Positions 13,454-27,227 of a DNA stretch of 64,000 nt are shown here, piece by piece (positions within the stretch are counted from its first letter, which is position 1; each line of letters begins with the position of its first letter). The position numbers and the translations under genes are program-made. Below the pieces are notes generated by a model, which saw only the letters and a list, made by a program, of their open reading frames with translations, did no database searches and had not been told where the DNA came from. The stretch comes from Rotaria macrura (taxonomy: Eukaryota; Rotifera; Eurotatoria; Philodinida; Philodinidae): NCBI GenBank assembly GCA_900239685.1, contig OENT01000428.1:1-64000 (forward strand). The letters run 5' to 3'.

Positions 13454-16400
13454 ATGTCGCAGGTGAACAACCGTGGTGTCGTGAACAAGCGGTTGCGAAT
13501 ATCCTCAACAGGCGCCTTTCGTCACGGTGAGAACCAGTCGTCGTCGTCGTCAACTAATGTCGCTCAAACTCAATATAATTTATCTGGTTTATCCATTGAT
13601 AATGAAACAGAAATGTCGTCTGATTGTATTAAAGAACAACTGGATCACGTTGAAGACATCATCACACAACCCATAATCGAAGTCCCAACAAAACGTTTAT
13701 TACATATTAAAGAACTTGGCGGAAATTTATTTGTTTCTTCATCAAGAAAAATCTATTCGAGAACGTTACAAAAATTAATCGATCGTGTATTATTTACGAA
13801 ATCATTAAACAATGATGTTAGTACAGCTTCGTCAGATTTGCATGTATTCGAGCGTGTACTTGCACGTACAGATGATAATGATGCATATTCAACATGTACA
13901 TCGTTAGCACAACCAATACCAGCAACGATCCTTATACTTGGTTTAACATCCTGTGAACATGCATTAGTTTGGAAATTATCTCAACGACGACACTATAAAA
14001 TCTATTGTTCACCGGCTAATAGTGGTATTATTATGGATCAATCCCCAGTTATCGTTACAAATAATTTAAAAAATGATAAAGATATTTTAGATTTTGTTGA
14101 GACAAAACAAATTGATCTTGTTATATCATTAAATAAAGCATTTTACTATGAAGATCTTGAGGCTCAATTAGGTGAACGTGGTGTACATTATTTAGGTTGT
14201 TCAGTTGATACACTAGCTTTAAGTGACAACATATTAAATGCAAAACAATTCATGACTAAACATCAGATACCCACATTAGATTGGATTCATTGTTTAAAGC
14301 AAGATGATGGTGAAGAATTTTTAAATAAGTAACAAATCGTCGACATGATCATAAGCGGAATTCAATAGTATTTCTTTCTTTTTCTTCCCTCTAGATATCC
14401 GAATCAACATGAATGGATATTTCGTTCTAATAATGGTTGCATGACGGTTAATTGTACAACACGAGATCAAGCTGAGCAAACACTCAAAAGCATTTTTCAG
14501 GTAGATTGGTTTGGCAATCATCATTTTTCAGAGTTTTGATAAGAAAAGCTGATTTTAAAGCTGCTCCTTCAAAAAAAGTCGTGTTTTTCTTCGTCTTTAT
14601 ATACTCATTTTATGACAATTTAAAATTCTATCAGAAAGCCACATCTCGCGTCCTAGTCACAGACATGTTTACTTTGGGATTAACGCTATGAACTTATGCT
14701 AGTTATGTACTATCATTTTAAGTTCATTTGTATCAGCAAAAACGTGAGATCTTGCAACTATGACAACTAATTTAGTAAAGTTGTTATGTAAAAATAATAC
14801 GACTGCAACTTAATATATAAATGATATGAATCACTGGTGATTTCACAGTTATTCGATAAACTATTCGTCTATTTCCGTACTGTCGAAACTATCAATACAT
14901 AGAATACGAATTATTCATCGTTGTCAAATACTTATTTGAAAACTATCGTAGATAGAGAAACGTGAGACTCATACAGTCTATCTCAGATAGATGAAACGAT
15001 CATTTTAAACGTAAGGAATACAAGAGTAAACATGCATCTATAAATTGACATACTAAACATGGCTTTCTTATTGATGGGATGCCAACCAGTATACTGTGAG
15101 GTTACTAGCATCTTATTTTCTGCGACAGTTTTCTTCCTCGGACAGTAATTAGTGTATCTGTAAACATTTTCAAATCTATACGAGATGACAACAAATGTAA
15201 TCAATTCTATGTCATAGAAAAAATGAATGAACATTTCGTTAGCTTAATTTTCAAAGATGAGACAATAGGCAACAATTGCTTAAAATGCTGCTAAGTGTGA
15301 AACTGTGATATCCATTCATACAAGTCAGCTGATTTCTTTGTTTGATTCAAGGAATCTGCATTAGTTACTCATTCTGCTCCTAGCGATGGTTATTTTGAGT
15401 TGTACAGATAATATCGAATTACGAAATCTGCTGCTAGGCCGTAGTACATCACATACTGAAGAACAAGAATATTCTTGTTCTGCATTACATTTCTTTTGAC
15501 ATGAAAAAGAAATTCTCGTTATATTAATAAGAAATCTTTATTCAGGATCATTTATTTGGTGAGACGATTCAATCAGTCGTCATGGAACATGGTTATTCAT
15601 CAGACGATACTCATATATGTACACTTTATATTGTGAGTGACGGAGATGGTGATTATTTCCAATTACCTGTCATCGAAACAGATCCATTAAATTTTGGTGC
15701 ATACGGTCCATGTCCATATTTAACATCGAAACAACAATCATTTATTCGTCGACGTATTGTAGAAAGAACATTGCGATGTTCACCATTGATTCGTCATTTA
15801 TTCGGTTTTCGTTTACTTATTCAAGGATCAAATTATAATCAAATATGCTTACTTGATTATAAATCAACATTCGAAGAACCGGAAAGTGAAGTGCTTTTAT
15901 CTCTGTGTGAACCGGATGTATTTCTTCAATATGCACTTGATTTACCATCTGTACCTATATTACCATTGACGAGTAAAAAACGACGTGTCTATTGCGTTAA
16001 TACAGCAATTACATCTAAAAAAATTTCATTAACAATTCCAAATAAAATATTATTAGCAGCAACAAAAAATAACAAAGTTAAAGTATTTCATAATCATACA
16101 GATGTTACTATTGGAGGAGTAGAAACAGGCAATATTACAACGAATGCTGAAAGAATTTTTAATGTTCTCGGATATGGTTCAACATTACAAGAAGCACAAA
16201 TTCAATCTGTCCTCGCTTGTGAATACATTAAACAACAACTTAATACTGATGATCTATTCTTTAAAACCGATATTGGATCTCAAGCCATTGAATGGTAAGA
16301 ATTCTCTTCTGATAATGACAACATTTGTCTAAACAACGCATATGTATCAGACAGAAATTCAATTTAGTTTACGGTTCATGAGATGCGGAAAAAATTTGCG

Positions 16401-19400
16401 TGTCAATAATAGTACTTTTGATCATTAGAAAACTAGAATCTTCTATGCAAATCTTGCTTCAATGTACAATTTCTTGTTGCTTACAATCAATATTTATTTT
16501 CTTTAAGATCGATGGATACAAAAATTTTTTGCACGCAGTAAATCTTTCTTTAGCAACTTATTGCGATAATCGATAGAAAGTTTGAAACATTAAACTAACA
16601 GTCGAATGGTGTTCTATTTCCTCATATGTATATTGTAAATTGTCGTCTTTTTGAATAATGATGATTGATATTGACATGCTTGAAAAATCCAGAATACACA
16701 GTAGGGATGTATTTCGTTGAACTAATAGATCTAGAAATAGTGCGTTTAATGATATTTCATTCAAAATTGACTGCATGGTATTATCACTAATGTGAAATAC
16801 ATCTCATCTATCAGTTAATGTTTTGCTTGTGGATTTTGAAGTGTTCCAATTAAAAACTTCAATAGAGTTTACAATCTGACGTAGCTAGGTTTTCATGAAA
16901 CTTTGTCTTTAGAAACAGATACGATTTACTTTTGAAAAAATCTGTTCTCGAAAGTGAATTGTTCTCCTTTATACTGTCTTGTATAGAAAATATGGATTTC
17001 ATGAATATTTCGCACCTCTACAGTACATTGTTTGATTTCGTTGTAATTCAGTCGACTAGAGTTCCTTTTATGAATACGGTAACTATTCAAAGTATCAGTT
17101 TTTCGAATATTCTCTATCCTTTTAGTTCATAATTGTATCAATGTCTAGTAGATATTTTTATTCAAACATTATTCAGTATCCGATAGAAAAATATCATTTG
17201 AACCGAACGAAACATATTTTTGTAGAAATGCTTTTACTTCTTAATAGACGACATGTAAGTCTGTCATTTTTTCAGATAACTACTAATACACTCAACGTTT
17301 TCCCCCAGCTATTCTACCGATTACGTCGATAGTCAAACTTCACTATTGCTTCATAAGAATGAAGAGAATCTCAGTTAAGAATGTAAAGTCATACAGAAAT
17401 ACTTCAGAACGGATGGTAACGTCTCGTTTCTTTTTTGAATTCAAATTCAAGAACGTTCTAAAACATCAGTATATTGCGCTGATATCGTTTCTTCATGTAC
17501 TTCAATAATCATTTCTAACTTGAGAATCTCAAAGAAAATTCGATAGAGCACAACATTGTGATGCTTCGAAATTTCTTTCTATAAATTCAGAATTTCTTTT
17601 TTCAACTAGGTATAAAACTCATGGTGAACGTGCGAACCCTACAATTGGTGGCTTAACAAATGGAAAAAAGAAAAAAAACAAAAAGAAAAAATCCATTGCA
17701 ATCATATCCAATAAGAATAGTCGTGGTATTATAAATCGTGGTCAAAATTTAAAAACTTCCGAACAAGTTGAAAGTGATGATGATGATAGCGATAACGACG
17801 ATGATGAAAGTGAACCAATGGATTTCGAACGTGCATTTGGCTCTTCAATCGACATTCCAAAATTAGAGTACATGAATATTTATCAAAATGACAAAATGAT
17901 TGATAATCTGAATACATTTGAAGGTGAATCATATTTTGATCTTTCGAATAAGATCGATCTTAAAACTTATGTACAGCCAGTTCTTGTTTCATCAACAATT
18001 AACTTAAATCCATTAGCTGCTGTAAGTTATTAATGTCATTGAATAAAAACTAACTATTGAAATCTTTTATTATTAGCTATTCAATTTGAATGACAAAGAT
18101 ATGAATGATAGTCAAACTGTATTTGAATATCTTGGTTATGAATTAACTGTTCGTTGTGCCAATGATCTTTGTTATGCTTGTCCGTTGTATATACAATGTT
18201 GCTCATTACCAATATCATCCTATGAAAGATCCATTCAACGATTTTATCAAGGCATGGAACAAGCATGTCAACAACTAAATTGTACATTTCTTAAAACAGC
18301 ATCAAATTCATCATCATTTAATGCTTTATGTACAAGTGTATGTAATCGAGAATTGTTCGTACTCAACAATGATAAATATTATCCAATTATAAACGAAGGT
18401 GATATTTTAATTGGTCTTCGATGTAGTTCAAGCACAATAAATAGTCACGGCTACATACATTTAAAAGAATTATTTCAAAAGAAAAATATACACTTAAATG
18501 ATACATTACCATTTCGCAATAGTGATGGTGAAGAAGAGTCATTTTTTTCTTTACTATTACAAAAATCATCCATATTAACACCAGCATTAACAACAATTAT
18601 CAATGAACTTATTTTAAATCGAACAATTAAAATTATAAGATATTTAAAAGGTATACTCTATTCATTGATTTAGGATTTAATTATTAGTTCTTTTAGATGT
18701 TGGTCTGGCTCGTATGATACAATCATTACTTGAAACATCAACAGGAACTTTGACTGCAGAATTAAATGGACAGCAATGGCCTGTTATGCCACCTATTTTT
18801 ACATGGATTTATCAAAATGTAAATAGAACTAGATTTTATTTAACAAAACATACTGAAAATTTATTTCGTGTTAAATTTCATTGACGAACAATAATAAGCA
18901 GATCATTGTTTGACTCTTCCGTGATAATGATATTTCATATGTTCACTTTTGTTTGAAGGCACTCTACTCTGACTTTAGTAAAATAAGGCTGAAAGTGTTT
19001 TTTTTATGTCCCATCAACTATTCATTCATGGATGGGCGTAGTCAAGGTTAGATGCTTGATATTCATATTTCTTTATTTTGTATGTCCGAAGTGTTCATCA
19101 CACTTTCGGCAGATTCTTTCATAGAATAGCAAAGCAATGAGTTCGTGTGAAATAAATTTAACGATGTAACTTTCGTCAGTGAATTTTGTTAGGTTACTGT
19201 AAACAGACAGTATATCAATTGGGAACTAGAAACTTTCTATTGGGTACGTGGATGAGTGTAATGTATGAAATATATGGATCGCAGAAACATATATAATAGC
19301 TTTCACGCCTGACTCATATTCGTTATTTCTTTTTTTTTTTGAAAAAGTATAAAAATTTCAATGAACTATCATCAGCATTCTACTTCCTTGAAACCTTGTA

Positions 19401-21345
19401 AAATGATTAAATATTATTATTTCTCATCATATCTATCCACTGAAATTTTGATATTTGCAAGTATCCTATGATTGACTTGTTATAACGTGCTAAATATTTG
19501 TACGACGATCATATTTATTGTCAGTTCAGTATTTGAAGTTATTGATCATCGTCAGTTTATGAATAATAGTCAATAGTCCTAATTAATGTACAATGATATA
19601 TCAACTTCCTATTGAAGAAAAAATTTGTTTTCTTAATGAGTTTTTCTTCATTTTCAGTGACACGAGCCAAAACATGAACAAGTCCGAATGTAGAAATACG
19701 AGAAAATGTTTTTTACTAAGCCAAACAGAAAATAACTGAAGAATATTTCTTGATTTGATCGTAATAAATCTGAGAATAGTTTTGTCTCATTCAAGACTGA
19801 CAATAAAACAAAGTTCGTTATATATGATTACTATTGTATAAGCACCATCATGGAGTGCTTGAACTGACGATTAACTTATGTAACAAATATTTAATACTGT
19901 TTTGTCTGATCACTAAAACTTCTTGAAATGAAATGTTCTACCATAAGGTTTGATTTATATTTTCAGAGTGGTTTTAGTCAAGATGAAATGTTTGAATATT
20001 TTAACTGTGGTATTGATTATGTAATTGTAATTGATCATACGAAATCATCAGCGGAAAATATTCTTCAACAGTTAACTCAAACATACACATCATGTTTTGT
20101 TCTTGGAACATTCAGTTCTCTAAGTAAATGATTTTTATATCGAATTCATTGCTACGAAATGTCTTATTTAGATTCTAGCCTGACACGTAGTAAAGCAATT
20201 CATGCACCTCAACAGTCCCGACCACGTACTGTTCAATTGAAAAATATTTTATTTAAATATCCTAAACCATGTCTTATATCTAATGATACACCCAATATCA
20301 TTAAAGATCGAATGAAACAACCAATTGCAAATGATAAAACACGTTGTGCTGTACTAATTTCAACCAACGGTAAATGAAATAAACAAATAAGAGATGAAAA
20401 AACAAGATTTATTTTATTTTATTTTATTTTTTATTTAGATACGTCGTTACTTTCTCTTCTTTCATATTCAACATTAACCATTGAATGTGCATTCGAAATC
20501 GTTCTTGTACTTTCAACATTAGCTAGTCTATCTGATATAGCTCGTGTGAATGAATTATATCCATCCGTTGTAACAAAAGTTATTCAGCCAAAAAAATATG
20601 CTGCAAGAAATTACGATTTGGTAAATAATTACTAACCATAGATATTTGTTTTCTTTCTCTAAAACATGAACCAATTCGAAGCACTTAAGTCAGCCAACTA
20701 AAAAATAATAGACAGATGATTTATAATAGGAATGTGATGTACGATTCGTAATCGTATATCAACTAGTTATTGGCATACACAAGAGAAGTAAAGATGTTTG
20801 TTCTAGTAAAACGACGATCGATATTTATCAGTAGTCATGTCATTCTGTTTCACATGCTCATGTAGCATGCATCATATGAATAGCTTTGATTTATTTTTAA
20901 GGATCAAAAAATAGATGATGAATTACAATTACATGGCTGTGAATTAGTTATACTCGATCGTTATGCATGTCGTTTATCACCGTCATTTATTCAAGCTTGG
21001 CGTGGACGATTATTAAATATATATCCATCATTATTGCCAGCATTTCGACATAGCACATCGCCTATCCGTGATGCATTACAGGCTGGTGTTCGTATTACAG
21101 GTGTTACAGTTCATTTCATTGCCGAGGCCGACACAGATAATGACGGACCAATTGTAGCACAAGAAAGTATACACGTAACGCCGATTGAAAATGAAAGTCA
21201 ATTAGAAAATCGTTTACGTACACTCGAACAACAATTATACCCGAAAGCAATTGATATGGTTGCATCAGGAAAAATAATCTATCAAGGAAAAAAACGTATG
21301 GGAAAATTAAACATTGCACCGACCATAGCATCTTCTACTTATTAA
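13454..21345 (+). CDS. RAD21-segment fused to a degenerate GARS-AIRS-GART purine protein
   Basis: Ten exons in phase (13454-14328, 14395-14500, 15546-16294, 17610-18021, 18077-18650, 18697-18818, 19967-20123, 20172-20369, 20439-20620 and 20902-21345) give about 1272 residues; animal GART is about 1010. Residues 55-118 match the middle of RAD21: VPTKRLLHIKELGG versus [14 protein letters not shown] in the RAD21 gene at 32882-35326. From residue 158 follow GARS (ILGLTSCEHALVWKLS at the start, KTDIGSQAIEW at the end), AIRS (INEGDILIG; EMFEYFNCGIDYVIVI) and GART (NIYPSLLPAF). Key residues are lost. The GARS YNVRFGDPE-type motif is YKSTFEEPE, the AIRS GTDGVGTK loop is STINLNPL, and GART lacks the GSN phosphate loop and has Tyr for the catalytic His of NxHPSLLP. 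Exon 4 adds a Lys-rich then Asp/Glu-rich insert. Three introns exceed 1 kb. The acceptor TTTGTTTCAG abuts the ATG. A pseudoenzyme is inferred. Confidence 0.92.
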
Positions 21346-21510
21346 ATAAGTTGTTGCTTTCGTTTTGTATCTGTGTCTGTACATTGAACTAAATGCATAT
21401 GTGTTATTTACTTCCTAAAATACGCAGACTTTGATCTTTTTTTTCTTGTTTATGTTGTAGTTTTGTCGTCTTGTTTATAAAAACAAAGCAAAATATACAT
21501 TTATATATAG

Positions 21511-21543
<33 letters not shown>

Positions 21544-23987
21544 TATGAGTAAAATTATTTGATTGTGACATGACTTCTTAAAATAAAAGACAGGTACATC
21601 ATATGTGCAATGAATGAGTTGGTTTAGGCCCTCAACAAAAAATATATCAGCACAGATGGATTTGGTAAAGAATAGTTATTGATACCACATTAGTATTGGA
21701 TAAATAGCAGCAAAAAAAACGAATATCAACTTTCACTACGAACATGTTAATTCGAACTTGTTTCAACGTGAAGAAAGATTTTTGATAAAAATGTAGTACG
21801 CTCTACAAATCATTCGTCAAGCCTGAAAATCTCGAGTGGACAATTGTTTCAACAAATCCGAGATTTTTCAAATACAGCGATTGACTTATCTTGTGATCGA
21901 CATGACGAAATACGAAAAAACACCATTCGAACTGAATCAAAATGTTCAACATCTATGGTGAATGATGTTCAACTACTTCAGATTATGCAAGAACTTATCT
22001 CATAAAAAAACATTTATATATCAGAACTTCCTAGAGTTTCTAATGAGCCGTTAGTGTAACGTTTGTTTTTGGATGTATATTATCTGAATTAATTTTCAAT
22101 CAATGGTCATCTAAAACGATCTACATTATAAACAGTGTCTAATATAAGGTATCTTTTGCCTGACCCATAAGTTCGATAGAAAATCATTGTCCACTGCATT
22201 CCCCGATGAGCTTGACGTGGCTCTATCCGAATGCACATCTGCCTAACCACACTGCTGGGTCAACTGTTGAACACAACCATTGTTTATTGATTCAACTAAA
22301 ATTCTTGAATGGATGAAATGAATTCGAAGAAGAATTGACTCAAATGAGTAAGTTAATGATAGATGATATGAAATTGTTATTGATTTCTTATGAAGTTTTG
22401 ACAACCATAAAAATAGGTTCAAAAGAAATTGATTTTAATTCTCTTTGTTCAATCGTTTTTGCATGATTTTGTTATTTTCAATAAAATTAAAAACATATCT
22501 TACTATTTTAGTACACGTACATTAGTTGTGAAATATTCTAGACAAGAATGTATATTAAATAATTGTCATAGGTGTTTTCAAAATATGTTCTGCATGATCG
22601 TCAGTGCTTTCGTTAGAAAATATTGTGATTGCACCAATATCATGGTGTGCATCACTGGAGTTAGAAAGAATCTTTTAGACAGTTAAAAAATGTTTTTCTT
22701 GCACATGATTATGATTGAATCACATAAGTAATAGTCGAACATCTTAAGTCGATATGATTAGCACATGCTTTGAGTCTTCTTCAGAGTGTATGTAGGTAGA
22801 AAATGTTGCGATTTCATTTAGTATTGTTTAATTAGAATAATTTGATGTAACTGGCTTAGGCGGTGATTAATTTCAAGTGAAGATGTCCGGCCAACAAAGC
22901 ACGACAGTGAGTCCGAGAGTGTAGGTGTATATGTGGGAATGGAGGCGCTAATATTTCCAGTATTTTAATAGGACGCATAACTATGCTATACTCACGCACA
23001 TCCAGTTATGACCTATACCTTCATCAATTGATTTATCTTCTCCTTTATTAATTTCAGGAGATAAAATTTTCCTTCATAAAAAGAAACAAATTTTATGAAA
23101 GTAATTTAAAGATAACCCATGATAATTTTGTTTTATTTTAGTTGATGAATTCAGTAACATTGAATTTAATTGTAATCTTCGTTATCATGCTGTTCTTTTC
23201 AGTCGAAGAAAATAAAAAGGGAAAATGTTTAATGATTTAATTATACAGTGTACTTTAGATTAGAATTTCCTATCAATTATGCTAGAACGCGATCATGATT
23301 TTTCAGTTGTAAATATCATGCTGTTTACTAATATTCCTATTTATCTATACATGATTAAAAACTCACACGCTTGCATGAAAAACTAATCATAACATATAGA
23401 AGCTAGAAAAGAAAAAGAGAAAATTCTTACTAACTAGATGATTGCTGAGATTTAATTACAATGATTACAAAATTCTTTATATGTAATAAAAGAATAGCCT
23501 TAAAAATATCTGTCGATGCCGTATCAAGGTAATATAAAATTTTATTTTTCGAATTAAAATGCCAGACAAACACGTAAATTCATCAATATTTGTTTATCAA
23601 TGTTTCTAGAGCGTGAACTTATTTTCATAAACAACTCACATTTTTTTAACCATGCCTGATTTTGTAAGAAAACAATTTGCACCAGAGATTTTTATTCAAA
23701 TAATATTTTTTACAAAATTAAACTTTGAATAAAGAAAGATTTCGGATTAAGTATGAGACTTTCCACAATCAATCTTTTCACTCTAATTAGCACAATTATG
23801 TCATGTTTCATCTCCGACACAGTTTTTTGTCATAATTCTCAAATGTTCTTAAGTGCCTTTTAGTTCTGTTAAATGAGATAAATATGTTTTCGTTTACATT
23901 GAGAAGATGACGTTCGTGAGAGATCTCAAGAGGGTGTGGGTGTATATTTCAAACAGATAAAATTTCAAGAAATGGAAAAGCTCCAAC
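21346..23987. other. gene-poor intergenic stretch
   Basis: AT-rich with no supported gene. It includes a (TA)n run at 21512-21540. A short GC-richer patch at 22855-22970 has no coding match that I can see. The small open frame at 22429-22686 has no recognisable content. Confidence 0.5.
21512..21540. repeat. (TA)n microsatellite
   Basis: Uninterrupted AT dinucleotide run about 170 bp after the stop codon of the purine-like gene, in its 3' flank. Confidence 0.9.
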
Positions 23988-25310
23988 TTACTGATCTTCT
24001 AGATTTATGAAAGTTCGTGCAATATCTAAATTAGATTTATGAATTGCTGAATCAACAATGGAATTATTTTGAGAAGCCATAGAAAATGTGAATGCATGAA
24101 ACTGTGGCATATGAATAAGAATTTCATTATCACGATGAGTACCAGAGATGAATGTCCATGCACCAAAAACATGAAGATATAAAGTTAACTCTTCGAGATA
24201 TGCATTTTGATAAAGAAGAGGTACTACTAGATTATCATATCCTTCAGTATTCATCATAGCATATTAATGAGAAAAAATTTTAATTAGATAGATTATACTG
24301 AAAAATAGACAGTAAAACGAAATATTAATTGATAGATGTTATTCATTCTTCAAATGGTTCTCGAATTCTATAAAATATGTATTCCCTTTAGTAATAATGA
24401 TTACTGTGTATTTATTAACTTCTGACGCATAGAAATTAGTGAATAACTTAACGAAAGCATGACATATTTTTATAAAAGCGAATTCTCTTAACATGTTTCC
24501 AAGTATTCGATAAGATTCATTGTACAGATGTCACAAGCAACATTATTTGAAAAGAAAATTCATAGTTCTTCTGAATAAGTATGCTCGTTTGAACAGTAAT
24601 AGCCTGTAAAGCTAAAAAATACTCACCATGTTGTAAGATGTTGATAGCCAATCGTTGGTAACTATATCTTTAACTATGACTTTCATTAATTTGTTTGAAA
24701 GGACCATCAAGTCAAGTAAGAACATCATAAAAACTATTGACATTCAATCATAGTTTAGTAAGTGTTGAAGACAAAAATTCAGTGGTGGTGAAAATATAAC
24801 GACAAAGATGGATAATCGTTCATAGATGATGATAATACAATACTCAAATGTTTTAGATTTTCAAAAAACAGTAAAGATAATTGTATAAAAATTCTTTGGT
24901 ACACTTCATATGTGTTATTTCAATATTTTGTTTATTATTAACAAGAACAAGATCCGTAATTTGTTGCATAAAAATATGTTCATCGAGAGACTCGTCTCTA
25001 AGAAAATACATTTAATTTAATCTGAGCATCTAAATATTTTTCTATGCTAATCTTTTCAAAGATCAGTACACACGAATATCTTAGCCATGAAATAACGTGA
25101 AATGATTGGAGATGTTGAAATTAAAAATTTCAAGTTCATCGAGATTAGAATAGTTATTAGCATCAAGAATGCATTCCAAAGAATCAGATTCAATAAAGAG
25201 GGATTTAATATTCTGATGAATTCTTGGTAATATTGAAATACAAAATTGATCGAATATTCTTGAAGAAATCTTATTAGTAGATTGTGATATGGAATAGAGC
25301 TGCTAATCTG
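23988..25310 (-). pseudogene. decayed F-box/LRR-like gene of a bdelloid type
   Basis: Read on the minus strand, blocks of one protein type appear in order. Near 25260-25090 is FDQFCISILPRIHQNIKSLF followed by LECILDANNYSNLDELEIFN. Near 24990-24890 is QQITDLVLVNNKQNIEITHM. Near 24750-24700 is FLSSTLTKL, a stop, then LNVNSFYDVLT, a stop, then LDGPFK. At 24257-23988 is an open exon (YLEELTLYLHVFG; NEILIHMPQFHAFTF) ending in a good donor GTAAGT. The two in-frame stops and shifts between blocks show decay. I associate these sequences with large leucine-rich, F-box-type proteins that are abundant in bdelloid genomes. The F-box itself is not seen. Confidence 0.6.
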
Positions 25311-27227
25311 ACAAACATCAGGTTAAGCCAGGCTACAGTTCTTCGCCAAGGTATGATTAAATACTAAAATTTACAGTATTCAACTCATAGAATAAGAAAA
25401 TTTCACGAGTCGATGATGATTGATTTGGATATTTTCTGTTGGCCATTGCTAATTCAAATCAATGTTTTCATAGGTTTTGTAAGGTCTTGTAAGGATATTT
25501 GTCACTACTCACTTTTCATTTCTCATACATTCACAATTTTACAATGTGTTTTTTTTAAACTTTTTCCTTTGATGATACTCCCCATATCCAGTGATGAAGA
25601 AGTATATGAATGTAGGATTTGTTTTTAAATGAGCATTTACTTACTTAGAGTGATTTCGTTGAGAAATAATCTTGTTTCGTAGCATCAATTCATACCTGTA
25701 CATGGTCATAAGTCAAAGAATATGAAAGAAATCCATCTTTAGTAGACCATGGAAATTCTATGAAAGAATTCAATTCTGTATATTATCGTATAATCGAATA
25801 ACAAAAGCCATGTGACTCAATATGTGTGTTATATCCTGAGATACTTTCAATACATTTCTACAATAGCTTGAGTGCTTCATAAATGTATGCAAATATGACT
25901 GTTTCACCAGCAAGAGACAAGAGATAAGCAGTGCTTAATTTTTTTTTAAAAATGCCACGTGTACCAGTGAAAAATAATTTCGACATTAGCTTGACTCGTT
26001 TTAATGTGTTTATGAAGAGACCACAATGTTACGTGTCTGAATTTATAGCCTATATATTCTTGATGACAAATTAGTAGTCAACATTCTAAAAATTGGGAAG
26101 TTAGAGGACGATGACAAAGAGGACACATACATATACTGAAGAACAGAAGCAACTTTAGGATGAAAATGAACTTACGATTCTTTCGAGATTTTACAAGATT
26201 CATTGTAAACATAACTACTGTAGTCATGTTACATCTTTGAATTAGACGATGTCTATGATGTTAAAAGAAAACACCTTCAATTGATATATAACAACATTAA
26301 AGTATATCTTAAAGAATGTATGATATGGAATATATAGCGTGTTCTGGTTTCGAATAATTCATGTTCTCGAATGTTATCGACCCGTTCGGAAGAGATGTTC
26401 TACAAAAACAAAGATTGGTTAATGAGCATACACTACTGTTGAATTTTGCATGTATTCAGTGATATATATATATATATGTATATAGTTTGTGAGCAAACTT
26501 AACTCATGAGTTATTCTTGTTGTACAATAAATAACTGTCTCATATACTATGGAAGGTACGAATTAGAGGTAATAGTCGATCAAAAAGCCATCACCTAGAA
26601 CAGCAAAATTGATCTCGTTGAGTTATCAACTGAAATAAGAAATTTCGTCGCGTATCGTACGAGATATACGTTTCTACAAATGTGTTCAAGATTTTTTCAA
26701 ACCAATTTGAAGAATACATCTTAGTTTTTGTTTTGTAAATAGAAAGACATCAACCTTTTTATCTTTCTTACTGACAAGTCCTAACGGTGTTTTTGAAAAA
26801 GTCGCACGTAAAATATTCATTGTAAACGATGACTCAGTGAATATACTAGTGAAATAAATCTTATTACTATTTCTAATATTGAAAAATTGTATCGAATTAA
26901 GTTTATCAGGCATTGATAAATCGATCAGATATCGTTCTAAAGCAATCAAACTAGTATTAGGAAAATCAATATCAAATTCTATTGAAATTGATGCAAACCG
27001 AATCACAGATAGACCACGTCATCATCTGCATCAGATGTTAAGATTTTTGTGATAGGTTTCTAAAAATATTTATCGACACATTCCTATTGAATGGGAATGT
27101 CTGATAGAAAAGCTGTTGCTCGAGTTTCGTAACAGATGTTATGTATACTTTGTGTGCATTTATATACACACATGTGAGGAATCGTTAATAATCCATTTGA
27201 AACAATCTTTTATCATAGATACAAGAC
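25311..27227. other. spacer with one unrecognised minus-strand open frame
   Basis: No gene is supported. A 106-codon open frame on the minus strand (27006-26686) has plausible amino acid composition, but I recognise no family and see no clear splice partners. It might be a distant 5' part of the decayed gene at 23988-25310. A short TA run lies at 26461-26480. Confidence 0.35.
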
